Source of the DNA: Planctomycetaceae bacterium
Lineage (GTDB): Bacteria > Planctomycetota > Planctomycetia > Pirellulales > Pirellulaceae
NCBI GenBank assembly: GCA_007694185.1
Contig: RECD01000102.1
Location: 62,001-126,000, forward strand
DNA length: 64,000 bases
Direction of reading: 5' to 3'
The notes beneath the pieces were generated by a model that was not told the origin of the DNA, made no database searches, and saw only the letters and a program-made list of their open reading frames with translations. Below are positions 1 through 8,495 of this stretch, piece by piece (the first letter of the stretch is position 1; each line of letters starts with the position of its first letter). The position numbers and the translations under genes were made by a program.

Positions 1-488
1 CTGCCAGCGGTCACCACGCCGACATGCAGATCCGGTTGCTCCTGACCGAGCTGGGGTTCCGTCTGCTGCTTCGCTCGATCAGGGCTGCCGTTTCCACCGA
101 TTTTCGGTGCCGGCGGTAGGGGCGGAGTCCACCGGGGAAGCGGGGCAATCGGACGGCGATGCAGCCGCAAGGTACGGGCCTCGGGGTGCCAGCGGTGATG
201 CCCAAAGTGTGCGACCATGCGACTGGCCGTTTCCGGCGCGATTCGCGTCACCAAGACCTCCTGGCCATGGGCCAGCAGCGTTTCGGCGATCTCGAGGATC
301 AGCTCGGGCGATTTGCCTTCCCCGTAGATGACCTCACCAAACCGACAGCGTGCCGCCCGGCCCAAATCGATCGTGGCCCCCGACAGCAGTGCCAAGGCTT
401 GCTCGTCAGCCTGGGACGCGGCCTGCTCGGCGCTGAGCTCGCCAGCGGCGACGGCCCGCATCAGATCGAGGAGGGCAGGGGAGGGCAT
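1..488 (-). CDS. larB: LarB-like nickel-pincer cofactor biosynthesis protein, N-terminal part
   Basis: This is the 5' part of a gene that runs off the left edge; about 162 codons are visible and the frame stays open to base 1. LarB carboxylates and hydrolyses nicotinic acid adenine dinucleotide at the start of nickel-pincer cofactor synthesis, the cofactor of lactate racemase and relatives. The translation has the LarB N-terminal signature: an acidic helical start, then a segment reading DLGRAARCRFGEVIYGEGK (residues about 41-59), then a helix, and at the edge VGVVTAG, which begins the AIR-carboxylase-like (PurE-like) domain. LarB proteins are about 250 aa, so roughly 90 residues lie outside. 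The ATG at 488 was chosen because the following residues match the usual start. The gene is divergent from argG with 151 bp between starts. Partners larC and larE are not in the window. Confidence 0.85.
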   Translation of the reverse strand, partial: MPSPALLDLMRAVAAGELSAEQAASQADEQALALLSGATIDLGRAARCRFGEVIYGEGKSPELILEIAETLLAHGQEVLVTRIAPETASRMVAHFGHHRWHPEARTLRLHRRPIAPLPRWTPPLPPAPKIGGNGSPDRAKQQTEPQLGQEQPDLHVGVVTAG

Positions 489-639
489 GGCAGGCAACGA
501 AGGACAGGGGGAAATGTAAGGGAGCGGACGCGAGGACGTGTCATCCCGTCGGCACCGACCGCAGAATATACTCACCCGCGTGACCCGGCGAGCACCGGGT
601 GGAACTCCACTTTCAACGAACCCCGATTCAGACCGTTCC

Positions 640-1860
640 ATGAAGAAAAAAAGTTGCGTTTTGGCCTATTCCGGCGGGCTCGATACCTCGGTCATTCTCG
701 TTTGGTTGCAGGAACAGGGGTATGAAGTTCATGCCGTGTACGTCGACCTGGGGCAACCGTGCGAAGACCGCCAAGCGGTTCTGGACAAGGCTTTCCAATG
801 CGGCGCCGCGTCCGCGCAAATCATCGACGTCCGTGAAGAGCTGTGTCGTGATTTTGCCTTCCCGGTGCTCGCCTGGCGAGCCAAATACGAGGGGATTTAC
901 CTGTTGGGAACATCGATCGCCAGGCCGCTGATCAGCAAGGTCTGTTTGCAGGTGGCGCGCGAGGTGGGGGCAACCGCCTACGCTCATGGCGCGACCGGCA
1001 AGGGCAATGACCAGTGTCGCTTCCAACTGGCGGCCGAAGCGCTTGACCCGAACATTCGGATGATCGCACCCTGGCGGATGCCCGAATTTCGGGCCGCGTT
1101 CCCCGGCCGAACGGAATTGATCGCCTACTGTGACCAGAACGGGATTCCGGTGAAGGCGAGCTCCAGCAAGCCCTACAGCAGCGACGAGAACGTGCTGCAC
1201 ATCAGTTACGAAGCGGGAAAACTGGAGGAACTGGCTGTTAACGGGGTCGAGTTGGTCGATTTCGGGATGGGCGTCAGCCCCCAGCAGGCCCCCGATCAGT
1301 CCGAGTCCGTAACGATCCGATTCGAATCGGGCGTGCCGGTGGCCTTGGACGGCAAAACCTTGTCCGCCTTGGATCTGGTCCAGCAGCTCAACACGATCGG
1401 CGGACGCAACGGGATCGGGCGGATCGATATGGTCGAAAACCGCTTCGTCGGGATGAAGAGCAGGGGGGTCTACGAGGCCCCGGGCATGACGTTGCTCTAC
1501 GACGCTCACATGTACGTCGAGCAGCTGACGCTGGACCGTGACCTCGCCCACCTCCGTGATCGCTTAGCCCCGGAAGTCGCCGAAATGGTCTATTACGGCT
1601 TCTGGTACACCCCGAAAATGGACTCGCTGCTGGCGTTCAATCGAGAGGCCCAGAAGCCCGTCACCGGGGAGGTGACGCTCAGTCTGTACAAGGGAAACGT
1701 CTCCGTCGCACGGCGTTCCAGCCCGCTCAGTCTGTACGATGCCGAGATTGCCACGATGGAAGGAGGCGGTAGCTACAATCAGGACGACGCTGAGGGTTTC
1801 CTGCGGATTCAGGGGCTTCCCAGTAGGGTTCAGGCCGCCGTTCGCCCCAGAGCTCATTAG
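640..1860 (+). CDS. argG: Argininosuccinate synthase
   Basis: Encodes a 406-aa ATP-dependent enzyme joining citrulline and aspartate to argininosuccinate, the penultimate step of arginine synthesis in the cytoplasm. The start has the PP-loop ATP pyrophosphatase motif AYSGGLDTSV (residues about 8-17). The body keeps family segments such as YAHGATGKGNDQ and the KASSSKPYSSDEN stretch. The length matches the usual 395-410 aa. The frame is open upstream to 538, but the ATG at 640 (MKKKSCVLAYSGG) gives the canonical N-terminus; no strong Shine-Dalgarno precedes it. A -10-like TATACT sits at 567-572 without a convincing -35 box. It converges on the DUF1559 gene with 13 bp between stops. Confidence 0.97.
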   Translation: MKKKSCVLAYSGGLDTSVILVWLQEQGYEVHAVYVDLGQPCEDRQAVLDKAFQCGAASAQIIDVREELCRDFAFPVLAWRAKYEGIYLLGTSIARPLISKVCLQVAREVGATAYAHGATGKGNDQCRFQLAAEALDPNIRMIAPWRMPEFRAAFPGRTELIAYCDQNGIPVKASSSKPYSSDENVLHISYEAGKLEELAVNGVELVDFGMGVSPQQAPDQSESVTIRFESGVPVALDGKTLSALDLVQQLNTIGGRNGIGRIDMVENRFVGMKSRGVYEAPGMTLLYDAHMYVEQLTLDRDLAHLRDRLAPEVAEMVYYGFWYTPKMDSLLAFNREAQKPVTGEVTLSLYKGNVSVARRSSPLSLYDAEIATMEGGGSYNQDDAEGFLRIQGLPSRVQAAVRPRAH

Positions 1861-1873
1861 GCCGTCGGGCCGG

Positions 1874-2818
1874 TCACCGGCCCAGCAATTTGTCAGGCAA
1901 GGATTCCCCCCCGGCAATGGTTGTCAACGCCATGACCGCGACCGGGGGAGTCTGTTCGTCCAGGAAATGCCCCCGCCCATCGACCGTCGCGACGACCGCC
2001 CCGCCGGGAACGACGCCACCGATTTCCAGCCCGGTCGCGCTGCCCAAGGTGCCCCGCATTCGGTCCACTTCCAGATCGAGTGGTTCCGTCCACTGGTTCG
2101 CCCACCCTCCCAGTGGCTGAGCTTCGACCACCAGCAGGGTCTGCCCGGGATCGTCTCGGACATCCCCAGGCCCCAAGGGTCGGACGCTGCGGGGTGGGGC
2201 AGGGGGGAACAGGGTTCCGGGGCCGGTGATCAGAAAGTAGTTCGACTGGTTGCCGCCCACGGTCGTCGATGCCGAGAAGACGGAGGGCATCTCGATGGCC
2301 AACGCCATATTTTGAGGAGCGTCCCAAGGTTCTGACAGATCGAACCTTGCGAACAACGCCTGGTGACCCAAGTATGGCAATAACAGCACCCGCCAACTCT
2401 GGAGCGGCCTGCCATCTGGGGTTTCGGTGTAGGGCGGTGGATAACTGCCGTGGTCAGCCGCGTAAGCGTTCATGGCCGCCGCGATCCGCTCGATGTTGCG
2501 GATGCTGTGGGAACGTGCCCGATAAGCCTGCAAGGTCGCGACCTGTGGCCAGGCGTAACGGACGAACGCGACCGCACCGCAGCCGATCAGTGCGATGCAA
2601 ACCGACGCCGCAATCAGTCGCCGTCCCAGGGGGCCGAGCGAGGGCGGTGTGACTCGGACGCCGGCGCGAGGCGACCCCTCGAGAGTCGCCTTGCCCTGAG
2701 CAAAAATCGGCAAGCGAATTTCGCTTCCACAAGAAACGCAGTTGCCGGCCAGACCGCTGTATCGGTCGTCCACAAGCGTCTGGGTTCGGCAGTGTTCGCA
2801 GGTGAACAAATACGGCAC
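1874..2818 (-). CDS. DUF1559-like membrane protein with N-terminal zinc ribbon
   Basis: A 314-aa protein. Residues 8-33 carry two CxxC knuckles (CEHC and CVSC), like a short zinc ribbon. A transmembrane helix lies at about 68-89. The exported part resembles DUF1559: a helix reading SIRNIERIAAAMNAYAADHG, then the SWRVLLLPYLG segment, and later a YFLITGPGT stretch and a DGRGHFL stretch near the C-terminus. Unlike typical DUF1559 proteins it has no class III prepilin leader (GFTLVELL). Function is unknown. A cytoplasmic zinc ribbon joined to an exported DUF1559-like domain is seen directly; family assignment is by motif reading. It starts 89 bp from the divergent dtd gene. Confidence 0.8.
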   Translation of the reverse strand: MPYLFTCEHCRTQTLVDDRYSGLAGNCVSCGSEIRLPIFAQGKATLEGSPRAGVRVTPPSLGPLGRRLIAASVCIALIGCGAVAFVRYAWPQVATLQAYRARSHSIRNIERIAAAMNAYAADHGSYPPPYTETPDGRPLQSWRVLLLPYLGHQALFARFDLSEPWDAPQNMALAIEMPSVFSASTTVGGNQSNYFLITGPGTLFPPAPPRSVRPLGPGDVRDDPGQTLLVVEAQPLGGWANQWTEPLDLEVDRMRGTLGSATGLEIGGVVPGGAVVATVDGRGHFLDEQTPPVAVMALTTIAGGESLPDKLLGR

Positions 2819-2907
2819 GAGAAGCCTCCGTCGAAAATTCGGCGGTCCGCCGCGGAAGTTGTGGTATCAACCCGATAGGATAACGTCTCGCAAAGGAGCC
2901 GACCAAA

Positions 2908-3384
2908 TTGAGATTTCTAGTGCAACGCGTCGCTCATGGCGAGGTCCGGGTCGACGGTGCGATTGTCGGCACGATCACCCGGGGCTTGGTCGTGTTGGTC
3001 GGGGTCGGACGGACAGACCGTCCGCAGGTCGCCGATCGGATGCTCGAGAAATTGCTCGGCCTGAGGATTTTTCCGGACCAAGACGGCAAAATGAATCGGA
3101 GTGTGGTGGACATGCAGGGCGAGTTGCTGCTGATCAGTCAATTTACCCTCTATGCCGACTGTCGCCGGGGACGGCGGCCCGCCTTCACCTCGGCAGCTCC
3201 GCCCGATCAGGCATCCGACTTGTTCGCTTACTGCGTACGGCAAGCGTCCGCATCCGGGCTGCATACGCAGACCGGGATTTTCGCCGCCGACATGCAAGTG
3301 ACGCTCACGAATGACGGTCCGGTAACGATTCTGCTCGATTCCGATGAACTCGGGTTCGGCAGAGACGGGTCGCAAACCGGCTAA
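2908..3384 (+). CDS. dtd: D-aminoacyl-tRNA deacylase
   Basis: A 158-aa enzyme that removes D-amino acids (and glycine from tRNA-Ala) from mischarged tRNA, a proofreading step. Both family signatures are visible: SQFTLYAD at about residues 73-80 and a C-terminal NDGPVTILLD segment carrying the cross-subunit Gly-Pro motif. The length is close to the usual 145-150 aa plus a short tail. The start is TTG at 2908, supported by the AAAGGAG Shine-Dalgarno at 2892-2898 and by the canonical N-terminus (MRFLVQRV). The 3' end overlaps the convergent ydjM-like gene by 4 nt. Confidence 0.96.
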   Translation: MRFLVQRVAHGEVRVDGAIVGTITRGLVVLVGVGRTDRPQVADRMLEKLLGLRIFPDQDGKMNRSVVDMQGELLLISQFTLYADCRRGRRPAFTSAAPPDQASDLFAYCVRQASASGLHTQTGIFAADMQVTLTNDGPVTILLDSDELGFGRDGSQTG

Positions 3385-4112
3385 CGTCTCACCGGCAACC
3401 AGGCCTGCCACGGGGGAGGGGCTTCACGCTGTTCAGCGATCTGAGGCTGGGTCCAGCGTTCCCGCTCGCGCAAGCGATCGATGATGTCCTGGTCGCCCCA
3501 AGCCAAGTAGGCGAACAGGATCAGCTTGCCGTAGACCGAGACATTCGCGGTCATGTTATCGCCCCAGAACTTGAGGGCGGTGCCAAAAGACTTCTTCAAT
3601 CGGAATCGGCCATGGCGGTAATCGATACTCCAGATCTCATCCAGGATCAGGTGCACCATGAATCCCAGTACCACGGCGATGCTCTTGTAAACCCGCTCCC
3701 CTTCCGATGGGCTGGGCATTACCAAGTAAGCCAGGATGCCGACCGAGGCTGCCGCGGGGATACTGTGCCACATCCCCCGATGGACGGTGTACCTGCGGAA
3801 GATCTCGACAATGAAAAAGCGGATCGCGATGTAGATCAGCATCGCCGCCAAAGCCATCGCCTCCGTGGACAGTTCGAGGTCGCGAAAGCGGTGGATCATT
3901 AGCATCGGTACCACTGCCGATGCGAACATGCTGGTTTCGCGCAGCGGCACGCCCGAGTTGCTGTCCAGGTCCGGCAGCATTCCTGCCACCGAACAGAGTC
4001 CCGCAGCCAAAAGCCCGCTCTCGATCGAAATCCCTTGGTGGAACGTGCCCCAATACCCATAGCTCGCCCCTACCAGGGTGCTGCCGGTCATGTGGGATTT
4101 GAAGTCGGCCAA
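3381..4112 (-). CDS. YdjM-like (DUF457) inner-membrane metal-dependent hydrolase
   Basis: A 243-aa polytopic membrane protein of the YdjM/DUF457 family, annotated as membrane-bound metal-dependent hydrolases; the physiological substrate is unknown. Candidate metal ligands are conserved: His in the start segment (DFKSHMTG), the acidic PDLDSNSG motif (about residues 47-54), HRGMWHS (about 111-117) and HLILDEIWS (about 154-162). Several hydrophobic helices lie between them. Start is TTG at 4112, chosen because the conserved segment begins there; an in-frame ATG seven codons later would remove the first candidate His. It converges with dtd, with a 4-nt overlap. Confidence 0.85.
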   Translation of the reverse strand: MADFKSHMTGSTLVGASYGYWGTFHQGISIESGLLAAGLCSVAGMLPDLDSNSGVPLRETSMFASAVVPMLMIHRFRDLELSTEAMALAAMLIYIAIRFFIVEIFRRYTVHRGMWHSIPAAASVGILAYLVMPSPSEGERVYKSIAVVLGFMVHLILDEIWSIDYRHGRFRLKKSFGTALKFWGDNMTANVSVYGKLILFAYLAWGDQDIIDRLRERERWTQPQIAEQREAPPPWQAWLPVRR

Positions 4113-4346
4113 GGGGTTACCCGTAAAATCCTGGCGGAGGCTGCCGCATTCCGCAATTTGGGTAGGTCATACACGTTTCCCGCGAAGGTCGCCAGACAGA
4201 TTGTGGAAACCCGTACGGCGTACGGCGAATGCCCCACCCCATTTCCCCCCCCGTTGTGCGTGGCGAATTGGGCTTCGCCCGCGGGGCGGAATCTGATATT
4301 TACCGGGTCTTCACGGGATGTAGGTCAGGCTAGACGGAGAAGTGGT

Positions 4347-4955
4347 TTGGAGACGTATGACATCCTCATGTTAGGCTTGCTCATCGGGACCGCCTTGTTG
4401 GGCGCGATCAAGGGGTTCGCTTGGCAATTGGCATCGATCGCTTCGGTCGTGGTCAGCTATTTCGTTGCGTTTCACTTCCGTGAACCGCTCAGCGAGGCCA
4501 TCCAAGCCGAACCGCCGTGGAATCGCTTTCTGGCGATGCTGATCTTGTTCATCGGCACGTCGCTAGTGATCTGGGTCGCGTTTCGCATGGTCAGCAACAC
4601 GATCGACCGACTGAGATTGAAGGAGTTCGACCGCCAGATCGGGGCGATCTTCGGTTTGGCCAAGGGGGGGCTGTACTGCGTTTTGGTGACGCTGTTCGCG
4701 GTCACCCTACTCGGGGACCGAGTTCGCGAGAAAATCGTCGTCTCCAGAAGTGGCCACTACATCTCGTCAGTTCTGGATCGCAGCGAGGCCGTGATCCCGC
4801 CCGAGATCCACGAGATCATCGGTCCTTACCTGCAGCGGTTCGATGAACGCTTTCAGGGGGAAGGCCCGCAGGCCGAAACGCCCGTCGGTTGGCCTCGTGT
4901 CGCTACGGATCGCTTCTCGCCAGCCTTTGGGGGCGAGTCGTCCGGGTCATGGTGA
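4347..4955 (+). CDS. CvpA-like membrane protein
   Basis: A 202-aa protein with about four transmembrane helices in the first 125 residues and a soluble C-terminal tail. The order (YDILMLGLLIGTALLGAIKG first helix, then a helix-loop-helix ending in a GLAKGG-type turn) matches the CvpA/colicin V production family of inner-membrane proteins. The reading frame is open upstream to 4035, but that part looks non-coding. I place the start at TTG 4347 because GGAG lies at 4336-4339 with good spacing and the first helix begins there. It converges on accA across a terminator. Confidence 0.8.
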   Translation: METYDILMLGLLIGTALLGAIKGFAWQLASIASVVVSYFVAFHFREPLSEAIQAEPPWNRFLAMLILFIGTSLVIWVAFRMVSNTIDRLRLKEFDRQIGAIFGLAKGGLYCVLVTLFAVTLLGDRVREKIVVSRSGHYISSVLDRSEAVIPPEIHEIIGPYLQRFDERFQGEGPQAETPVGWPRVATDRFSPAFGGESSGSW

Positions 4956-5029
4956 GTGTCTCGAGGCGAGCGGGCGCGCTGAGGGCGACAGCCCGACTCA
5001 GCCAGTTGACCACCTGAGATCGCCAAATC

Positions 5030-5066
5030 GAATAATCCGCCGAAAACCTGGGAAAACCCAGGTCTC
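5030..5066 (-). terminator. Intrinsic terminator of accA
   Basis: Perfect 7-bp inverted repeat ACCTGGG (5046-5052) / CCCAGGT (5057-5063) with a 4-nt loop. Read on the minus strand the hairpin is followed by TTTCGGCGGATTATT, a T-rich tail. It lies about 80 nt after the accA stop. On the plus strand, after the cvpA-like gene, there is no T tract, so any action in that direction is less certain. Confidence 0.75.
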
Positions 5067-5142
5067 AATACAACATAAGAAACATTATCGGACGTTGGCG
5101 GTCGCGGCTTGGTCCGGCGGCTGACGGGGTCGCGCGGTGGCC

Positions 5143-6114
5143 TCAGCCCACGCTGGGTTCCTCGATCAGCTCGCCCATCTGACGAAACTTCTCGTATCGG
5201 ACGGACAGCAGCTCGTCGGTGGGCTGAGTCGTCAGCTCCCCGAGCGTGGCGGAAAGATAGTTCTTCAGCCGCATCGCCATCTGGTGGTGGTCGCGATGGG
5301 CCCCGCCAAGCGGTTCGGGAATGATCTTGTCGATCACGCCGAACTTCGACAGGTCCTTGGCGGTGAAGCGGAGCGCCTCCGCAGCTTTGGGGGCGAACTC
5401 ATGGCTTTTCCACAAGATGCCCGCACAGCCTTCAGGGCTGATCACGCTGTAGTACGAGTTTTCCAGCATCGCCACCCGGTCCCCGACCCCGATCCCCAGA
5501 GCGCCCCCGGACCCGCCCTCGCCGATCACGACACAGATGATGGGTGTCCGCAGGCGGCTCATCAGAAACATGCTTTCGGCGATCACTTGTGCCTGGCCAC
5601 GTTCTTCCGCCTCCTTGCCAGGAAACGCGCCCGGTGTGTCAATGAAACAAATCAACGGCAGGCGGTACTTTTCTGCCATCCGCATCTTCTGCATCGCCTT
5701 GCGGTAACCCTCGGGGTGAGCGCAGCCGAAATGACAAGCCGCCCGCTCCTTGTAGGTTCGACCCTTTTGGTGGCCGATTACCATGACCTTGAATCGGTCG
5801 AGTTTGGCGAAGCCGGACAGCATCGCCCGGTCATCGCCAAAAAACTTGTCGCCATGAAGTTCGACGAACTCATCGAAAGCAAGATTCAAATAATCCCGAG
5901 TATACGGACGGTTTTTATGCCTGGCGACTTGTACCGTCTGCCATGAACTTAAGTTCATGTAGATTTCGCGAAGCCTGTCCACTCGGGCTAATCGCAATTC
6001 CCGCAGTCTCGACTCGGCCTCCTCGCTGCGGACGGTTTGCCGTTCGATCGCCGCGATCTGTGATTCCAGTTCCGTAACGTCGCGTTCAAAATCCAATCCG
6101 CTCGTGTCACTCAT
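5143..6114 (-). CDS. accA: Acetyl-CoA carboxylase carboxyltransferase subunit alpha
   Basis: A 323-aa alpha subunit of acetyl-CoA carboxylase carboxyltransferase. With AccD it transfers the carboxyl group from biotin-BCCP to acetyl-CoA, the first committed step of fatty acid synthesis. The N-terminal coiled-coil (LESQIAAIERQT) is followed by the crotonase-like domain with family segments FVELHGDKFFGDD, FIDTPGAFPG, IGEGGSGGALGIGVGD and YYSVISPEGCAGILW. The length matches E. coli AccA (319 aa). The kinase gene ends 63 nt upstream on the same strand, so the two may be cotranscribed; a terminator hairpin follows. accD is not in the window. Confidence 0.97.
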   Translation of the reverse strand: MSDTSGLDFERDVTELESQIAAIERQTVRSEEAESRLRELRLARVDRLREIYMNLSSWQTVQVARHKNRPYTRDYLNLAFDEFVELHGDKFFGDDRAMLSGFAKLDRFKVMVIGHQKGRTYKERAACHFGCAHPEGYRKAMQKMRMAEKYRLPLICFIDTPGAFPGKEAEERGQAQVIAESMFLMSRLRTPIICVVIGEGGSGGALGIGVGDRVAMLENSYYSVISPEGCAGILWKSHEFAPKAAEALRFTAKDLSKFGVIDKIIPEPLGGAHRDHHQMAMRLKNYLSATLGELTTQPTDELLSVRYEKFRQMGELIEEPSVG

Positions 6115-6177
6115 TTCGATTTCCGCATCCGAATCTGTTTATCTCGTGATTTCCAAACCGTCGTAACCTTCCGGTGG

Positions 6178-7116
6178 TCATTCGGGGTCATCCTGTTTGC
6201 TGGGCTTCTTCAGCATGTCGTCGGTACTCTTGATACCCGGCATGTTGTCGAAAACGCTGATTTCCGGAGGCTTAGGACGTTTTTTGAATACCTGCGTCAC
6301 ACGGTATTCTTTTAGGAACTCCCACATCGACGGGTGGCGATCCGAGGGTTTCTTGGCCATCATGCGTTTGATCAGCATTGCGAATTCTGAAGTCACGTTG
6401 TCGTTGTAGGCGCTCGCACTGGGGATCGAGGCGGTCAGGTGCTTGCTCAACAGGTCGTTCGGGTTATGGCCCGTGTAAGGCGGTTTGCCGGTCGTGGCCT
6501 CGAACAGCACGCATCCGAACGAGTACACGTCCGTCCGTTCGTCACAAACCTTCCCCTGGATTTGCTCGGGCGCCATGTAGCTGCGGGTGCCTTGCACCGT
6601 CGAACCGGAACGGTGGAATAGCTTCCCCAAACCGCTCTTTTTCTTCTCCGCGATCGTGAAGTCGATCAGTTTGGTTTCGCCTTCACGGCTGACCAGGAAG
6701 TTGTCGGGCTTGATGTCACGATGGATCCAGCCCTTGGTGTGCATGAAGTAAAGTGCCTCCGCCGCCTGTTCCACGATTTTGTCGAGCATGAAAGCGAGCG
6801 ATTCCGGTCCGCGTCGCAGCGCTTGCTTCATGTTCAGCTCGCTGAACAACTCCATGACCAGAAACGGAACGCCACTTTCGACCCGAAACTCGAGCACCCG
6901 GATGATGTTTGGGCTGACCAAATCCTTGGCTACGGTGTACTCAAACTTCAGCGATGCGATTTCGCTCTTATTGTTGCGATGGCGATTGTTGAGGACCTTG
7001 AGCGCGTATCTCGCCTGAGACTGCTCGTCGATCGCCTCCCAGACATCGCAGGCGCTGCCTTGCCGGATCAGTCGGGTCAGTCGATAGGGGCCGAGGAAAT
7101 CGCGGGACTTTGTCAT
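6178..7116 (-). CDS. Soluble Hanks-type Ser/Thr protein kinase with degenerate motifs
   Basis: A 312-aa protein of one kinase domain plus a short charged tail, with no transmembrane helix. Visible elements: ATP-binding Lys in YALKV (residue 40), catalytic HRDIKPDN (HRD at 132-134), APE in the activation segment (about 184) and DVYSFG in subdomain IX. Two motifs are unusual. The glycine loop reads RQGSACDVW rather than GxGxxGxV, and the DFG metal-binding triplet is DFT (152-154), which keeps the Asp. The enzyme may still be active, since Lys, HRD and Asp remain. The tail has FKKRPKPPE. accA lies 63 nt downstream on the same strand. Confidence 0.93.
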   Translation of the reverse strand: MTKSRDFLGPYRLTRLIRQGSACDVWEAIDEQSQARYALKVLNNRHRNNKSEIASLKFEYTVAKDLVSPNIIRVLEFRVESGVPFLVMELFSELNMKQALRRGPESLAFMLDKIVEQAAEALYFMHTKGWIHRDIKPDNFLVSREGETKLIDFTIAEKKKSGLGKLFHRSGSTVQGTRSYMAPEQIQGKVCDERTDVYSFGCVLFEATTGKPPYTGHNPNDLLSKHLTASIPSASAYNDNVTSEFAMLIKRMMAKKPSDRHPSMWEFLKEYRVTQVFKKRPKPPEISVFDNMPGIKSTDDMLKKPSKQDDPE

Positions 7117-7273
7117 GATGGCTTGGGGGCTCGCCGAGACGGTCTGTTTCGGGTTCGGGTTGGGGAGGTCCCGCCGGTTTCGGTGCCGGTCGGGGACGTG
7201 GCTTGCAAAGGTAGCATAATTGATTCATTCGGCACCACGGAAGGTCGGACCCCCCCCTGCCCCGTCTGGGCGG

Positions 7274-8446
7274 CTAGGCTTGGGCGGCGGTCAAACCCAG
7301 TACATCCCGGTACAGCCGGCGGATTTGAGCCGTCATCGATTCGTGCCGAAACCGTTCGGTGAACAGCTGCCGCCCCGCTTGCCCCATTCGCAACCTGGCA
7401 TCTCCGTCGGCGACGAGTTGGCCGATCCGGTCAGCGAGGGTCGCGATGTCGCCTGCTGGGACCAAAAAGCCGGTTTCCCCATCGAGGGCCACTTCCCGTG
7501 CTCCGTCGATGTCGTAGCTGACGACCGGTCGGCCTGCGATCAGTGCCTGCGGCAAGGCCCGAGCCAAGCCTTCGCGGAGCGACGTGTGAACCAGTACGTC
7601 CATCGCCCCCAGCAAGCCAGGAACGACGGTCGGGCGGACCAAGCCCGTGAAGACGAAACGGTCTTGCATTCCCAGGTTAGCAATTTGCCGCCGTAGCGAA
7701 TCGCCGAGGATCCCGTCGCCCACCAGCAGGAATTTCGCCTGCGGATACCGCTGAGCAAGAATCCCCGCAGCCCGAATGAGATCGTCGTGCCCCTTGAGGT
7801 GAAACAGGCGGGCGACCTTGCCGATGACGATGTCCCCTTCGCGGAATCCCCACTCGCGGCGGACAGAATCCCGGAGACGATCCGCGGCCAGGAAGGGCTC
7901 GACATCCATCCCGCTGTAAATCGTGGTGAATTTTGACTCCGGCGCGACGCCCGCGTCGACCATCAAGCGGGTCATCGCATCGGCAACCGAGATCAGCCGG
8001 TGGCACCATCGCGCCGCACTCCGCTCGCACCGCCGAAACAGTTCCCGAGCGATTGCGGACTGGTAGGGGTGAAAGGGGGCGCCATGCACGGTATGGACGA
8101 TCGCCGGTACCTGTTCGACCCAAGCGGCCCGGCGACCCAAAAATCCGGCTTTCGCACTGTGGGTATGAACGACATCGGGCCGAAATTCACGAATCACGGA
8201 TCGCAGCGCTCGGAGGGCCCGCAGATCGTCTGGGGGGTAGATCGCGCGTCTCAATTCGGGAAGATACCGGACCGGCAGGTCCCCTGCTCCGCCCTGACGC
8301 AACAGGTCGCCTTCGGGACCACCTGCCATGCCGGTTACCAGCAGCACGTCGTCGCCATGCAAGCGTCGGAGGTCGACGCAGTTGTGAAGCGTGTTTTCCT
8401 GGGCACCTCCGACAATCATCCTGGTGATCACGTGCAGCACTCTCAT
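7274..8446 (-). CDS. Family 4 (GT-B) glycosyltransferase
   Basis: A 390-aa GT-B retaining glycosyltransferase, probably transferring a sugar from a nucleotide donor to an envelope or exopolysaccharide acceptor. The N-terminal domain begins VLHVITRMIVGGAQENT, the loop typical of GT4 enzymes, and has DVVHTHSAKAGFLGR. The C-terminal donor domain has KVARLFHLKGHDDLI, FLLVGDG and, near the end, REGLARALPQALIAGRPVVSYDIDGA, where the usual EGLP...EAMA segment is EGLA...QALI. The acceptor is not predictable. It starts 49 nt after the large FG-GAP/ASPIC gene on the same strand and may be the last gene of that unit. Confidence 0.92.
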   Translation of the reverse strand: MRVLHVITRMIVGGAQENTLHNCVDLRRLHGDDVLLVTGMAGGPEGDLLRQGGAGDLPVRYLPELRRAIYPPDDLRALRALRSVIREFRPDVVHTHSAKAGFLGRRAAWVEQVPAIVHTVHGAPFHPYQSAIARELFRRCERSAARWCHRLISVADAMTRLMVDAGVAPESKFTTIYSGMDVEPFLAADRLRDSVRREWGFREGDIVIGKVARLFHLKGHDDLIRAAGILAQRYPQAKFLLVGDGILGDSLRRQIANLGMQDRFVFTGLVRPTVVPGLLGAMDVLVHTSLREGLARALPQALIAGRPVVSYDIDGAREVALDGETGFLVPAGDIATLADRIGQLVADGDARLRMGQAGRQLFTERFRHESMTAQIRRLYRDVLGLTAAQA

Positions 8447-8495
8447 CGCGGCTTGCCCGGGTCAAGAGTGCGGTCGAATCGAAAGGGAGCGATCA

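Noticed and set aside
544..572. Sigma-70 promoter for argG
   Set aside because: A good -10 hexamer TATACT exists at 567-572, but no -35-like sequence lies at the required distance.
628..1551. 307-codon minus-strand open frame
   Set aside because: It lies opposite argG, which is unmistakable, and has no motifs.
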